Assembly (NCBI GenBank): GCA_035499735.1
Contig: DATJYC010000050.1
Coordinates: forward strand, 1-64,000
Direction of reading: 5' to 3'
From: VBDM01 sp035499735
Lineage (GTDB): Bacteria; Pseudomonadota; Gammaproteobacteria; Burkholderiales; SG8-39
Length of the DNA stretch: 64,000 nt
Part shown: positions 42,831 to 52,850 of the stretch, piece after piece
Position numbering within the stretch: the first letter of the stretch is position 1
Layout: each line of letters opens with the position of its first letter
Position numbers and translations under genes: made by a program
The notes under the pieces: generated by a model
The model's input: the letters and a program-made list of their open reading frames with translations, nothing else
The model's database searches: none
What the model was told of the DNA's origin: nothing

Positions 42831-44470
42831 AGCAGGTGTCCAACGACCCGAGCGAGGAGCGCGTCGGCGTCCGCCGCCGGCGCGTTTCCCCGCCACGCGA
42901 CGTGGTGATCGGGGCGGATGAGCGCGAGATCGCGCGCATACAGGTCCCGCGCCTCGTCGCTCGCGACGTCGACTACGGACAACGGCAGGCCGCGGCGGCG
43001 CGCCGCCGCCTCGATCGAGCCGACGTCGATCCCGGGGTCGAAGCGCAACAGCGTGAAATCGCGGCCGAAGCGGTCGAAGATCGAGACGCCGTCCTCGAGC
43101 CACAGGTGGGGCGCGCGCGCTCCCGGCACGGCGCTCGGCGCGTACCGGTGCCAGTCGTCGGGCGGCGGCGCCGAGCCGTCGGTGACGACGATAGGGGAGC
43201 CCCCGTAGAACACTCCCAGATGGATTCCCGGGATTTCGAACTCGGTCGCGGCGTGGCGCAGGAGCCGCTCGCCGAGCGCTGCGCGGGCCGCATCGCCCGC
43301 CGCGCCCGGGTCTTCCAGCTCGGGCGCGAGCGCTATCCTCCCGATGGAATCGGCCATCGCGCGCGCGAAGCGGGTGTTGCGCTGGGCGATCGGCCTGCGC
43401 TCGCGCTCATAGCTCGCGAGGAGCCCCGTCCCGCCCCAGCCCTGGCAGGCGGCGGCGAGCTTCCAGCCGAGGTTCGACGCATCGTCGACCGAGGTGTTGT
43501 AGCCCTGGCCGCCGGTCGGCGTGAAAAGGTGCGCCGCGTCGCCCGCGATGAAGACGCGCCCGGCGGCGAAGCGCTCCGCGACGAGCGTGAAGCCCGCGGT
43601 CCACTCCGCGATGCCCAGGATCTCGAAGGCGAACTCGCGCCCGGCCGCGCGCAGCAGCGACTCGCGCGCATAGCTCTCGGGATAAGCGCCCTCGCGCGGG
43701 AGCTGGACGTGCAGCACCCACAGCTCGCGGCCGTCGATGGCGTTCATGAGCGCGCGCTGCTCTCGGTTCATCGCCCAGTACTGCCAGGCGCGCGGCGCGC
43801 GCACGGCGTCGTAGAACGCGCTCGAGCGCACGTAAACGGCGAGCATCCTGCCGCCCATGAAATCGCGCTCTTCGCGCGAGAGTCCCTCGTAGCCCGCGCC
43901 GAGCGCCGCGCGCACCAGGCTCCTCGGGCCGTCGCAGCCGACCGCATAGTCGGCCGTGATGCGCTCGCTTCTGCCGGTTGCGACCTCCTCGACGCTGACC
44001 CTTACGCCGCTTTCGCGCTGCTCCATGGCGACCGCGCGCCAGCCGAAGCGCACGTCCACCGCGGGCCACCTTTCCGCGTGCTTCTTGAGGATGGCCTCGA
44101 TGTACATCTGCTGCACGCGGTGCAGGGGCTCGGGCGTCGGCCAGCGCGAAGCCGCGCCTTCGCGCGCCTCGACGGCCTCGCGCCGGCTTCGACCCTTGAG
44201 GCGCGCAAGCTCGTGCCCCGTGTAGCGGGTGAAGTAGGCGATGTCCTGCGGGTAGTCCTCGGGAAGGCCGAGCGCGCGCATCTCGGCGGCGAAGCCGAGC
44301 CGCCGGTAGTGCTCCATCGTGCGCGAGGTGGTGGCGTTTGCCTTGGGGAGAGTGGGAGGGCCCGGGTCCTCCTCGAGGAGAACGCAGGGCACGCCGCGGC
44401 GGCCGAGCTCGATCGCGAGGATCAGGCCCGAGGGACCGCCTCCGACGATCGCGACGCGGGTGCGCGTCAT
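42827..44470 (-). CDS. FAD-dependent aromatic monooxygenase (PheA/TfdB/MhpA type)
   Basis: A 547-residue class A flavoprotein hydroxylase. The FAD-binding GxGxxG is near residues 10-15 (VGGGPSGLI), and the second FAD motif GDAAHLFTPTGGQGYN is near residue 300. The C-terminal thioredoxin-like extension found in phenol hydroxylases is present (VSIFDRFGRDFTLLRF). It probably hydroxylates a phenolic or ketone-bearing substrate with NAD(P)H and O2. Follows the CobW gene by 6 bp and overlaps the ThDP enzyme gene. Confidence 0.92.
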   Translation of the reverse strand: MTRTRVAIVGGGPSGLILAIELGRRGVPCVLLEEDPGPPTLPKANATTSRTMEHYRRLGFAAEMRALGLPEDYPQDIAYFTRYTGHELARLKGRSRREAVEAREGAASRWPTPEPLHRVQQMYIEAILKKHAERWPAVDVRFGWRAVAMEQRESGVRVSVEEVATGRSERITADYAVGCDGPRSLVRAALGAGYEGLSREERDFMGGRMLAVYVRSSAFYDAVRAPRAWQYWAMNREQRALMNAIDGRELWVLHVQLPREGAYPESYARESLLRAAGREFAFEILGIAEWTAGFTLVAERFAAGRVFIAGDAAHLFTPTGGQGYNTSVDDASNLGWKLAAACQGWGGTGLLASYERERRPIAQRNTRFARAMADSIGRIALAPELEDPGAAGDAARAALGERLLRHAATEFEIPGIHLGVFYGGSPIVVTDGSAPPPDDWHRYAPSAVPGARAPHLWLEDGVSIFDRFGRDFTLLRFDPGIDVGSIEAAARRRGLPLSVVDVASDEARDLYARDLALIRPDHHVAWRGNAPAADADALLARVVGHLL

Positions 44471-44476
44471 CGCGCT

Positions 44477-45531
<1,055 letters not shown>

Positions 45532-45532
<1 letters not shown>

Positions 45533-46776
45533 CAAACGGTCATCTCGAGGACGTATAGCCCGCCTGCGAAACGGTCGACGGTATACACGAGCCGCCGGTC
45601 GTCGACGTAGACGTCGTTCAGCTGGATCGAGCCGGCCTTCGAGAGCTTCGGCGCCGGGGGAACGTAGTAGGCGATCTCCTCGGGCCGGTAGGGGTTGCTC
45701 ACGTCGAAGGCGCGCACGCCGCCGCCGAAGAAGGTGCCGACGATGATGCTCTCGGAGCGCCACGAGCCCGGCACCGGCAGGTTCTCGTGCAGGTTGTGCG
45801 CGCCGAAGCGCCCTCCGTTCTTCGCGAAGGTCGCGACGGGCGGCAGCGGGCAGGTGCTGATCGGGACGAGGTTCGTCTCCATGCGCGCGTCGACCACCCA
45901 CACGAGCTTCGGCCAGTCCTTGCCGTCGGTGTAGGTGCACTCGTCGCTGACGATGAGCAGCTCGGGTCCGAATAGCGGGAGCACCGTGTGGGTGAAGCCG
46001 GTGTAGGGCGGCGAGTAATGCCAGCGCGAAACGAGCTTGGGGTGAGCCTTGTCCGCGATGTCGAGGATGACCGCGCCGCCGGAGATGTAGCCGATGTAGG
46101 CGCGGTCGGGCCTCTGCGGAAAGACGTTGGTGTTGTGCGCGCGGTAGCCCGAGTCGAACTTCGGGTGGCGCGCGAGCGGCGGCACCGCGTCGCCGACGCG
46201 CGTGCCGGGCAGCCACCAGCGCCCGATCTCCTCGGGCTTTGCGGGTTTGCGCACATCGACGATGCGGTAGAACTGGTCATCGGACGGATGCGTCGGCTCG
46301 AAGTCCGCCGCGCCCGAGGCCATGTGGACGTACTCGCCGTCGACGAACCACACGGCGTGCACGCCGCGCGAGTGCGGACCCGAGGCGTCGAAGTGCGAGA
46401 TCAGCTTCGGCTGCTCGGGCTTCGCGATATCGAACAGGTCAAAGCCCGCGGGCTTCGTGTTCACCGCGCTCGTCTGGTAGGCGACCGCCATCACGTCGCC
46501 GACCACGTCGAGGGAATTCGAGCGCACCTTCGCATGCGGCAGCTCGGTCTGCACCACCAGCTTCGGGTTCTTCGGGTCGGTGACGTCGACCGCGGTGAAG
46601 TTCTTGGGCGCGGATTCGTGCGCCATCCACAGGATCCGGCGGCCGTCCTTGGCGAGCTGCATGCCCATGCCCTCGCCGATCCCGCCGAAGCCCGCAAGCT
46701 CATGGTGCGACAGGAGCTTCATGTTGAGCGAGAGCGCCCGGTCGGGGCGAGCGGTTCCGGAGAGCGTGGAGGCCAT
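45532..46776 (-). CDS. LVIVD-repeat beta-propeller protein
   Basis: A 414-residue protein built of LVIVD-type propeller blades (for example FTAVDVTDPKNPKLV, FDLFDIAKPEQPKLI, VILDIADKAHPKLVS, VRAFDVSNPYRPEEI). The repeats carry xDVxxPxxP loops. No signal peptide is seen. Its start at 46776 has AGGA upstream; the frame is open further to 46869 but without support. First gene of the minus operon; function unknown. Pairing with a CobW chaperone suggests a metal-dependent or metal-binding role, which is inference. Confidence 0.88.
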
Positions 46777-46867
46777 CTTGTGTCCTGTGGAATGGAGGGA
46801 GCGCTGCGAAGGCGTAATACTAACGCCTCGGGTACACTTTTTAGAAAACGACTCGAAGGAGGGGACC
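46777..46867. promoter_or_regulatory. Divergent promoter/operator region, LVIVD operon and tctC
   Basis: A 91-bp gap between divergent genes. It contains an imperfect dyad GGCGTAATACTAACGCC at 46811-46827 and a TACACT -10-like hexamer at 46833-46838 for the rightward gene. The dyad is a possible operator. A GGAGGGG ribosome site precedes the rightward start. Confidence 0.4.
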
Positions 46868-47851
46868 ATGAAGAGGCTGCTCGTCTTCGTCTTCGGATTG
46901 ACCGGGGCGCTGCTCGCCGGCTCATTCGCGACTGAGGCGCTCGCTCAGGCGTATCCCAGCAAGCCGGTGAAGCTCATCGTGACTTATCCGCCCGGGGGAA
47001 GCTCGGACCTGATGGCCCGGGTGTTCGGCCAGAAGCTCGGGGAAATCTGGGGTCAGACGGTGATCATCGAGAGCAAGCCCGGCGCGGCGGGCTCGATCGG
47101 CATGGAATACGCGGCGCGCCAGCCGAACGACGGCTACAGCTTCGTCGTCGGCAACATCGGGCCCGCGGCGGTCAACCCTCTTCTTTCCAAGGTACCCTAC
47201 GACGTCGAGCGCGACTTCGTCGCGATCTCGCTCATCGCGACCGGCCCGAACGTGCTCATCGTCCATCCCGGCGTGCCGGCAAGGTCCCTGCGCGAGCTGA
47301 CCGACTACGCGAAGTCCGCCGGCGCAGGCAAGCTCAATTACGGCACCAGCGGACCGGGCAGCATCTCGCACCTGGCCGGCGCCATGTATCTGAACCTGAC
47401 GGGCGTCAAGGCCACCGAAGTGCCCTACAAGGGCGGGATCCTCGGCGTGCAGGATCTCGTCGCGGGACACATCCAGTACATCTTCTCCGATTCGCTGCCG
47501 GCGATGCAGTTCATCAAGGCGGGGCGCGCCCGCGCGCTGTGCCTGACCGGCGCCGAGCGCAGCCCGATCATGCCGGACCTGCCGCCCTGCGCGGAGGCGG
47601 TGCCGGGACTGGTGGCCGTCAACTGGTGGGGCGTGTACATGCCGGCCGGCGTGCCGAAGGCGATCACCGACAAGTTCCACGCGGACCTCGTCCGGGTGAT
47701 GCGGGACGAGGAGGTGAAGCGGAAGTTCGCCGACCTCGGGGTCGAGGCCGTCTACAGCACGCCCGAGCAGTTGGTCTCGTTCATGAAGTCCGAGACGGCG
47801 AAGTACGCGAAGCTGATCAAGGACGCGGGGATCAAGGTCGAGGGCCAGTAG
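46868..47851 (+). CDS. Tripartite tricarboxylate transporter receptor (Bug/TctC family)
   Basis: A 327-residue periplasmic receptor with a signal peptide (1-27, ending FATEALAQ). Bug hallmarks: VKLIVTYPPGGSSDLMARVF, IESKPGAAGSIGM and VPYKGGILGVQDLVAGHI. It stands alone on the plus strand, without membrane subunits. The 36 bp encoding the end of the signal peptide match those of the livK gene at 61511-61546 at 34 of 36 positions. Its 3' end overlaps the convergent SRPBCC gene by 20 bp. Confidence 0.93.
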   Translation: MKRLLVFVFGLTGALLAGSFATEALAQAYPSKPVKLIVTYPPGGSSDLMARVFGQKLGEIWGQTVIIESKPGAAGSIGMEYAARQPNDGYSFVVGNIGPAAVNPLLSKVPYDVERDFVAISLIATGPNVLIVHPGVPARSLRELTDYAKSAGAGKLNYGTSGPGSISHLAGAMYLNLTGVKATEVPYKGGILGVQDLVAGHIQYIFSDSLPAMQFIKAGRARALCLTGAERSPIMPDLPPCAEAVPGLVAVNWWGVYMPAGVPKAITDKFHADLVRVMRDEEVKRKFADLGVEAVYSTPEQLVSFMKSETAKYAKLIKDAGIKVEGQ

Positions 47852-48377
47852 GGCCGCTCTCCAGCGCCGTTCTGAGCCGCGCTACCGCCTCGGCCGATTC
47901 CGCCGCGACGCGCTCGCGCACGCCGAAGTCGTCGAGGATCGCCGCGAGCAGATTGGGCATGTGGTAGGTGAGGACGCGCGTGAAGCGCGTGCCCCCGCCC
48001 TCGGGAGCGAGCGTGTAGGTCACCGTTCCGCCGCCGCGCGAGCCGACGTTCCTGCCTTCGATCGACCAGCGCACCGGCGCCTCGCGCGCCGTCACCGTCC
48101 AGGTCACCGTGCCGCGGTTGCCCGCGACGATGAAATCCTCGACGACGCTCTCGCCCACCGCAAGCGGGTGGTCGGTCGCGCCGCGCACCGCGAGCGACGA
48201 CGGATGCCAGCGCGGCCAGTTCGCCGGCGTGGTGACGTAGTCGAAGACCTGCTGCGGGGATCGCGCGATGATGATCTTGTTCTCGATGCGCGTATCGGGC
48301 GAAAGGGGCGGGGCGAACCACAGCGCAGCCGCGATTGCGACGATCGCCGCCGCCGCGATGGCCAGGGCTCGTTTCAT
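47832..48377 (-). CDS. SRPBCC/polyketide-cyclase-like protein with N-terminal membrane anchor
   Basis: A 181-residue protein: a hydrophobic helix (about 3-22) followed by a START/SRPBCC domain (about 30-175) with FDYVTTPANWPRWHPSS, as in lipid- or polyketide-binding helix-grip proteins. Ligand unknown. The start at 48377 overlaps the upstream dehydrogenase stop (ATGA); a longer frame start at 48431 lies inside that gene. Last gene of a minus-strand set. Confidence 0.85.
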   Translation of the reverse strand: MKRALAIAAAAIVAIAAALWFAPPLSPDTRIENKIIIARSPQQVFDYVTTPANWPRWHPSSLAVRGATDHPLAVGESVVEDFIVAGNRGTVTWTVTAREAPVRWSIEGRNVGSRGGGTVTYTLAPEGGGTRFTRVLTYHMPNLLAAILDDFGVRERVAAESAEAVARLRTALESGPTGPRP

Positions 48378-49273
48378 GAGCGCCTGCGCTTCCCGCGCGG
48401 TTTGCCCGCCATCTCCTCGAGCACCTTGCACACCGCGCCGGTGTCCTGCTTTCCGAGGCCCATCGCCATGGCGGCGTTGTAGATGGGAGCGCTCGCCGCG
48501 AAGAGCGGCGTCGGGCAGTCGAGACCGCGGGCGAAGTCACCGATGATGGTCATGTCCTTCTGCCACACCTCGTTCTTCATCGTCGCCTCGGAGTAGTCGC
48601 CCTTCACCATCATCGGCCCACGCACCTGGAACATGCGCGAGCCGCCCGCGCCGCCCGCGACGACCTTCAGGATCATCGCGGGGTCGAGCCCGGCTTTCAT
48701 GCCGAGCACCATCGCCTCCGCCGCGGCGACGTTGTGGATCGCGACGAGCAGGTTAGCGACGAACTTCATCTTCGAGCCGGCGCCGAAGGGCCCGACGTAG
48801 AAGGCGGCGCTGGTGAAGCCCGGCAGCACCGCTGCGATCTTCCGGTATGCCGAACGCTCGCCGCTCACGTAGATGAGGAGGTCCTTCGCGCGCGCCTGGG
48901 CGCCGGTGCCGCTCAAGGGGCAGTCGAGGAGGATCACGCCGCGCCTTGCGAGCGCGTCGCGCGCGGCTGCCTTCGCCTCGATCGGCAGGGTGCTCGTCTC
49001 CACCACTACGGTGTGGCGCTTCGCCGATCTTGCGAGCTCGGCGGCGACCTCGGCGAGGGCGCGCGCCGAAGGTAGCGACGTGACGACGATGCCGGCGCGC
49101 CTCGCAACCTCGCGCACGGACTTCACGGGGACGCCCCCGGCGCGCTTATGGGCCCGGCGCGCCCCGGGGGCCACGTCGTAGCCGACGACGCGTATTCCCG
49201 CGCGCAGGAGGTTGTACGACATCGCCGAGCCCATGATGCCGAGGCCGATCATTCCGACGGTCTGCTGCGCCAT
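48374..49273 (-). CDS. 3-hydroxyisobutyrate dehydrogenase-family NAD(P)-dependent oxidoreductase
   Basis: A 299-residue beta-hydroxyacid dehydrogenase. The NAD(P) motif GLGIMGSAMSYNLL is near the N-terminus, the substrate loop DCPLSGTGAQAR follows at about 118-130, and the catalytic lysine region is AGSKMKFVANLLVAIHN. Family substrates include 3-hydroxyisobutyrate, tartronate semialdehyde and 6-phosphogluconate-like acids; the substrate here is unknown. The start at 49273 has GGAG 9 bp upstream; an ATG 21 bp earlier is also possible. Confidence 0.92.
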   Translation of the reverse strand: MAQQTVGMIGLGIMGSAMSYNLLRAGIRVVGYDVAPGARRAHKRAGGVPVKSVREVARRAGIVVTSLPSARALAEVAAELARSAKRHTVVVETSTLPIEAKAAARDALARRGVILLDCPLSGTGAQARAKDLLIYVSGERSAYRKIAAVLPGFTSAAFYVGPFGAGSKMKFVANLLVAIHNVAAAEAMVLGMKAGLDPAMILKVVAGGAGGSRMFQVRGPMMVKGDYSEATMKNEVWQKDMTIIGDFARGLDCPTPLFAASAPIYNAAMAMGLGKQDTGAVCKVLEEMAGKPRGKRRRS

Positions 49274-49299
49274 CCTCGTTTGCTCCTTCTCCATTCTAT

Positions 49300-49776
49300 C
49301 TACGCCCGGCACTTGAGCGGCAGCCAGCCCGGCGGAAGGCTGGTCCGGTTCTCGCCCTTGACGGTCATCTTGTCCGGGGGCGTCGCGAAGCCGCACACCC
49401 AGGTCACGGGCACGATGGGCGCGTCGGTGACCACGGCCGGCCGCAGCGTGAGGACCTTGCCGAGGATGGCGCGGTTCGCGTGGTTGCCGAACGTGATGTG
49501 GATGGCGCCGGCCTCGATCGCCACCGAGCTGATGTAGTTGTTGACGATCTTGTCGGCGACCGGCAATCCGGCGGCCGCGTTGTCCGACGGGAAGGTCTGC
49601 AGCAGGGCCCATTGCAGGGCGACCGGCGGCTTGGCGATGTCGGCGAGCGGCAGGGCCTCGGCGATCTGGTCGCGGATAGCCTTGTCCTGGTAGGTGGGGA
49701 TCGCGAGCAGCGCCAGGATGGCGACGATCCCGACCACCACCATCAATTCGAGGAGAGTGAACCCGCGGTGTCTCAA
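49300..49776 (-). CDS. Type IV pilin-like protein
   Basis: A 158-residue prepilin. The leader is very short (five residues, RHRG after the start), then the class III cleavage motif G/FTLLELMVVVG with F+1 and E+5 and a 25-residue hydrophobic helix. A C-terminal disulphide loop (VTWVCGF ... WLPLKC) is typical of PilA/PilE major pilins. The only usable start is TTG at 49776, sharing bases with the amidohydrolase stop (TTGA). It lies between an amidohydrolase and a dehydrogenase, with no pilus assembly genes near. Confidence 0.85.
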   Translation of the reverse strand: MRHRGFTLLELMVVVGIVAILALLAIPTYQDKAIRDQIAEALPLADIAKPPVALQWALLQTFPSDNAAAGLPVADKIVNNYISSVAIEAGAIHITFGNHANRAILGKVLTLRPAVVTDAPIVPVTWVCGFATPPDKMTVKGENRTSLPPGWLPLKCRA

Positions 49777-50645
49777 AAGCCGTACAGCCGCGCCGGGTTG
49801 TCGACCAGGATCTTCCTGCGGATCGCGGCGTCGGGCGCCCACACCGGCAGCTGGTTGAGCAGCCGCCCGTCGTCGATCCGGAAGAGCGGCGTCACCTGCG
49901 TCGCCGGCGCGCCGGAGGAGGAGTTCGGGTGCGGCCAGTCGCTGCCCCACACGATGCGGTCGGCGTTCGTGGCGATCAGCGCCCTGGCGAGCGGCGCGGT
50001 GTCGGGGTAGTCGGGCGCCAATTTCGATGCGCGGTAGGCGCCGGAGATCTTCACGTAGGCCTTGCCCGAGGAGACGAGCTCGACGAGGTCCTTGAATCCG
50101 GGCTGCTCGACGCCGAGGGCGCCTTGAGCGCCGCCGAAATGATCGAACACCGCAGGAACGGGCGAAGCGAGCACGAGATCCTTGATCGAGGAGATCACCG
50201 CGAGGCTCGCGTACATCTGCACGTGCCACCTGCGCTTCTGCACGCGCTCGACCGCCGCCTCGAAGCGCTTGCGCGCGATCGAGGGGTCGTTGACGCCGCC
50301 GGTGGCGAGATTCAAGCGTATGCCGCGCACGCCCGCCTGGTGCATGGCGTCGAGCGTGGATTCCTGAGTCTTCTCGTCGATCACGGCGACCCCGCGCGCG
50401 TCCTTGCCGCGGACCTTCATCCCGTAGAGCGTGGCCGAGTTGTCCGTGCCATAGACGCTCGGCGTGACGATCACGACGCGCCGGATATGAAGAGCCTCGT
50501 GCAGCGCGGCCATTTCTTCCGGGAGCGCGGTTTCGGGCGTGTACGCGCGTCCCGGGAAGAAAGGAAAGGTCTCCGGGTCGCCGTGGATGTGAGTGTGACA
50601 ATCGCAGGCGCCGGCGGGGACGTCGAAATTCACCGGCGTTCTCAT
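49773..50645 (-). CDS. Amidohydrolase-family hydrolase (2-pyrone-4,6-dicarboxylate lactonase-like)
   Basis: A 290-residue TIM-barrel amidohydrolase of the COG3618 type. The first metal-site HxH is in CDCHTHIHGD; later ligand regions are VFDHFGGAQG and VWGSDWPHPN with the catalytic aspartate. The layout resembles LigI (PDC hydrolase) and sugar-lactone isomerases of the same group. A lactone or carboxylate product from aromatic degradation is a plausible substrate (inference). The start at 50645 is chosen because upstream in-frame ATGs run into the divergent promoter. Confidence 0.85.
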   Translation of the reverse strand: MRTPVNFDVPAGACDCHTHIHGDPETFPFFPGRAYTPETALPEEMAALHEALHIRRVVIVTPSVYGTDNSATLYGMKVRGKDARGVAVIDEKTQESTLDAMHQAGVRGIRLNLATGGVNDPSIARKRFEAAVERVQKRRWHVQMYASLAVISSIKDLVLASPVPAVFDHFGGAQGALGVEQPGFKDLVELVSSGKAYVKISGAYRASKLAPDYPDTAPLARALIATNADRIVWGSDWPHPNSSSGAPATQVTPLFRIDDGRLLNQLPVWAPDAAIRRKILVDNPARLYGF

Positions 50646-50740
50646 GAGCAGACCGGGAGTGTACGCCACGTCCGTTTCGGATGCCGCTCGAAAATACGCT
50701 ACCATCCCGCCCTCGGCACGCACAGGCAGGCAGAACAACA
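50646..50740. promoter_or_regulatory. Divergent region between amidohydrolase and hyuA genes
   Basis: A 95-bp gap that must hold promoters for both directions. A TACGCTACCAT-like stretch (about 50696-50706) offers a weak -10 for the rightward operon. No clear operator is visible. Confidence 0.3.
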
Positions 50741-52846
50741 GTGGCACGGTTCCTGGTCGGGGTAGACATCGGCGGCACCTTCACCGACTGCGTGGTGCTC
50801 GACCGCCGGGGGCGAATCACCGCCACCAAGGCTTCCTCGACGCCGCGCGATTTTGCCGAAGGCATGCTCGCCGCCATGCGCGTCGCCGCCGAGCGCCTGG
50901 GTTTGTCCTTCGAGCAGTTCTGCCGCGAGGTCGACGTTCTTACCCACGGAACGACCGTCGGCACGAACGCGCTGATCCAGCGGAAGGGCGCGAAGGTCGG
51001 CCTCATCACCACGCGCGGGCACGAGGACGCCATCCACATCATGCGCGGCTCGCGCGGCGTTTCCTCGCGCGACATCGCCAAGGTCGTGCACTTCCCCTCG
51101 AGCCAGAAGCCTTCGCCGATCGTCCCCAAGCGGCTGATCGAGGGCGTGTCCGAGCGCGTCGACTGCTTCGGCGAGATCGTGGTGCCGCTGAACGAGGACG
51201 AGGCCGAGGCCGCGATCCGGCGCCTCGTGTCCCAGGGCGTGGAGGCGATCGCGGTCTGCTTCCTGTGGTCGTTCAAGAATCCGGCGCACGAGCGGCGCGT
51301 GAAGGCGATGATCCGCAACCTCGCGCCGCAGCTCTTCGTGTCGTGCTCGGTCGACATCGCGCCCAAGTGGGGCGAGTACGAGCGCACCACGGCCACGGCG
51401 CTGAACGCCTACATCGGGCCGGTGATGGCGAAGTACCTCGGCAACCTCGACCGCCAGTTGAAGGCCTCGGGCTACGCCCAGCCGCTGCAGATCACGCAGT
51501 GCGGCGGGGGCTCGATCTCGGTCGATCACGCGATGGAGTCGCCTCTCCTCACGCTCGACTCGGGTCCGGTGTCGGGCGTCACCGGGTCGCTGTACCTGGG
51601 CAAGCTGATGGGCGTGCCGAATATCATCACCACCGACATGGGCGGGACCTCGTTCGACGTCGGCATCATCCACGGCGGGCAACCGGAATATTCGTTTGTC
51701 TCGAACGTGGTGCAGTACGAATACTTCCTGCCCAAGGTCGACATCCAGGCGATCGGCTCGGGCGGGGGCTCGCTCGCCCGCGTCGACGCCGCATCCAGGT
51801 CGCTGAGCGTAGGCCCGGAGTCCGCCGGTGCGGACCCGGGACCGGCCTGCTACGGCAAGGGCGGGACGGTCGCCACCGTCACCGATGCCGACGTGGTACT
51901 CGGTTATATCAATCCCGATAATTTCCTCGGCGGCCGCATCACGCTCGACAAGAAGAAGTCGGTCGAGACCGTGCAGCGCGTCGCGGACGGCCTCGGGCTG
52001 TCGCTCTTCCAGGCGGCGGCGGGGATCGCGCAGATCGCCGAGTTCAAGATGGCCGACATCATCCGCAAGATGACCGTCGAGAAGGGATTCGATCCGCGCG
52101 ACTTCGTGCTCTTCGCCTTCGGCGGCGCCGGGCCGGCCCACGCCGGTGTGTTCGCCAAAGAACTCGGCGTGCAGAAGGTCGTGATCCCGCAGAAGGAGAT
52201 CGCCTCGACCTGGTGCGCGTTCGGCGCGGCCTCGGCCGACATTCTGCACGTCTACGAGCAGGTCGACATCCAGACGAGCCCCTTCGATGCCGATCGCATC
52301 AACACGATGCTCGCGGGGCTCGAAGCGAAAGCGAACGCCCAGATGGACAGGGACGGCATCGACCGATCGCGGCGGCGCTTCGCGTTTTCCCTGGACATGC
52401 GCCACCGCGGGCAGATCAACGAGGTCGAGGTGATGCTTCCCGAGAAGCGCGTGAAGGAAGCATTCTTCGTGCCGCTGCGCCGGCGATTCACCGAACGCTA
52501 CGAGCAGCTCTACGGCCGCGGCTCCGCCTACGCGGACGCGCGCCTGGAGATCGTGACGCTGCGCCTGCGGGCGACCGCGGCGACGCCGCGCCCCAGGCTC
52601 TCCGCGTCGAGGAAGCTGAGCGCGAAGATCGATGCGAAGGCGAGGCACGGAAAGCGCAGCGTATACTGGGCCGAGCCGAGGAAAAGCGTCGCGACGCCCA
52701 TCTACGACGGCGCGCACCTCGTGCCCGGGAATGCGATCAAGGGGCCGGCGGTGGTCGAGACGACCGACACGACGGTGGTCGTGCACCCCGGGCGCACGCT
52801 CAAGGTCGACAAGTTCGGCAATTTCGAAATCGTGTTCGGAAAGTAA
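50741..52846 (+). CDS. Hydantoinase A / acetone-carboxylase-beta-like ATPase subunit (HyuA family)
   Basis: A 701-residue HyuA-family protein. Two actin-like nucleotide-binding phosphate loops are seen: VGVDIGGTFTD near the N-terminus and TTDMGGTSFDVG around residue 300. The family includes N-methylhydantoinase, 5-oxoprolinase and the ATP-using subunits of acetone and acetophenone carboxylases. GTG start with a weak ribosome site. The stop is 4 bp before its HyuB partner, whose gamma-like domain points to the carboxylase branch. Confidence 0.9.
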   Translation: MARFLVGVDIGGTFTDCVVLDRRGRITATKASSTPRDFAEGMLAAMRVAAERLGLSFEQFCREVDVLTHGTTVGTNALIQRKGAKVGLITTRGHEDAIHIMRGSRGVSSRDIAKVVHFPSSQKPSPIVPKRLIEGVSERVDCFGEIVVPLNEDEAEAAIRRLVSQGVEAIAVCFLWSFKNPAHERRVKAMIRNLAPQLFVSCSVDIAPKWGEYERTTATALNAYIGPVMAKYLGNLDRQLKASGYAQPLQITQCGGGSISVDHAMESPLLTLDSGPVSGVTGSLYLGKLMGVPNIITTDMGGTSFDVGIIHGGQPEYSFVSNVVQYEYFLPKVDIQAIGSGGGSLARVDAASRSLSVGPESAGADPGPACYGKGGTVATVTDADVVLGYINPDNFLGGRITLDKKKSVETVQRVADGLGLSLFQAAAGIAQIAEFKMADIIRKMTVEKGFDPRDFVLFAFGGAGPAHAGVFAKELGVQKVVIPQKEIASTWCAFGAASADILHVYEQVDIQTSPFDADRINTMLAGLEAKANAQMDRDGIDRSRRRFAFSLDMRHRGQINEVEVMLPEKRVKEAFFVPLRRRFTERYEQLYGRGSAYADARLEIVTLRLRATAATPRPRLSASRKLSAKIDAKARHGKRSVYWAEPRKSVATPIYDGAHLVPGNAIKGPAVVETTDTTVVVHPGRTLKVDKFGNFEIVFGK

Positions 52847-52850
52847 GCCC

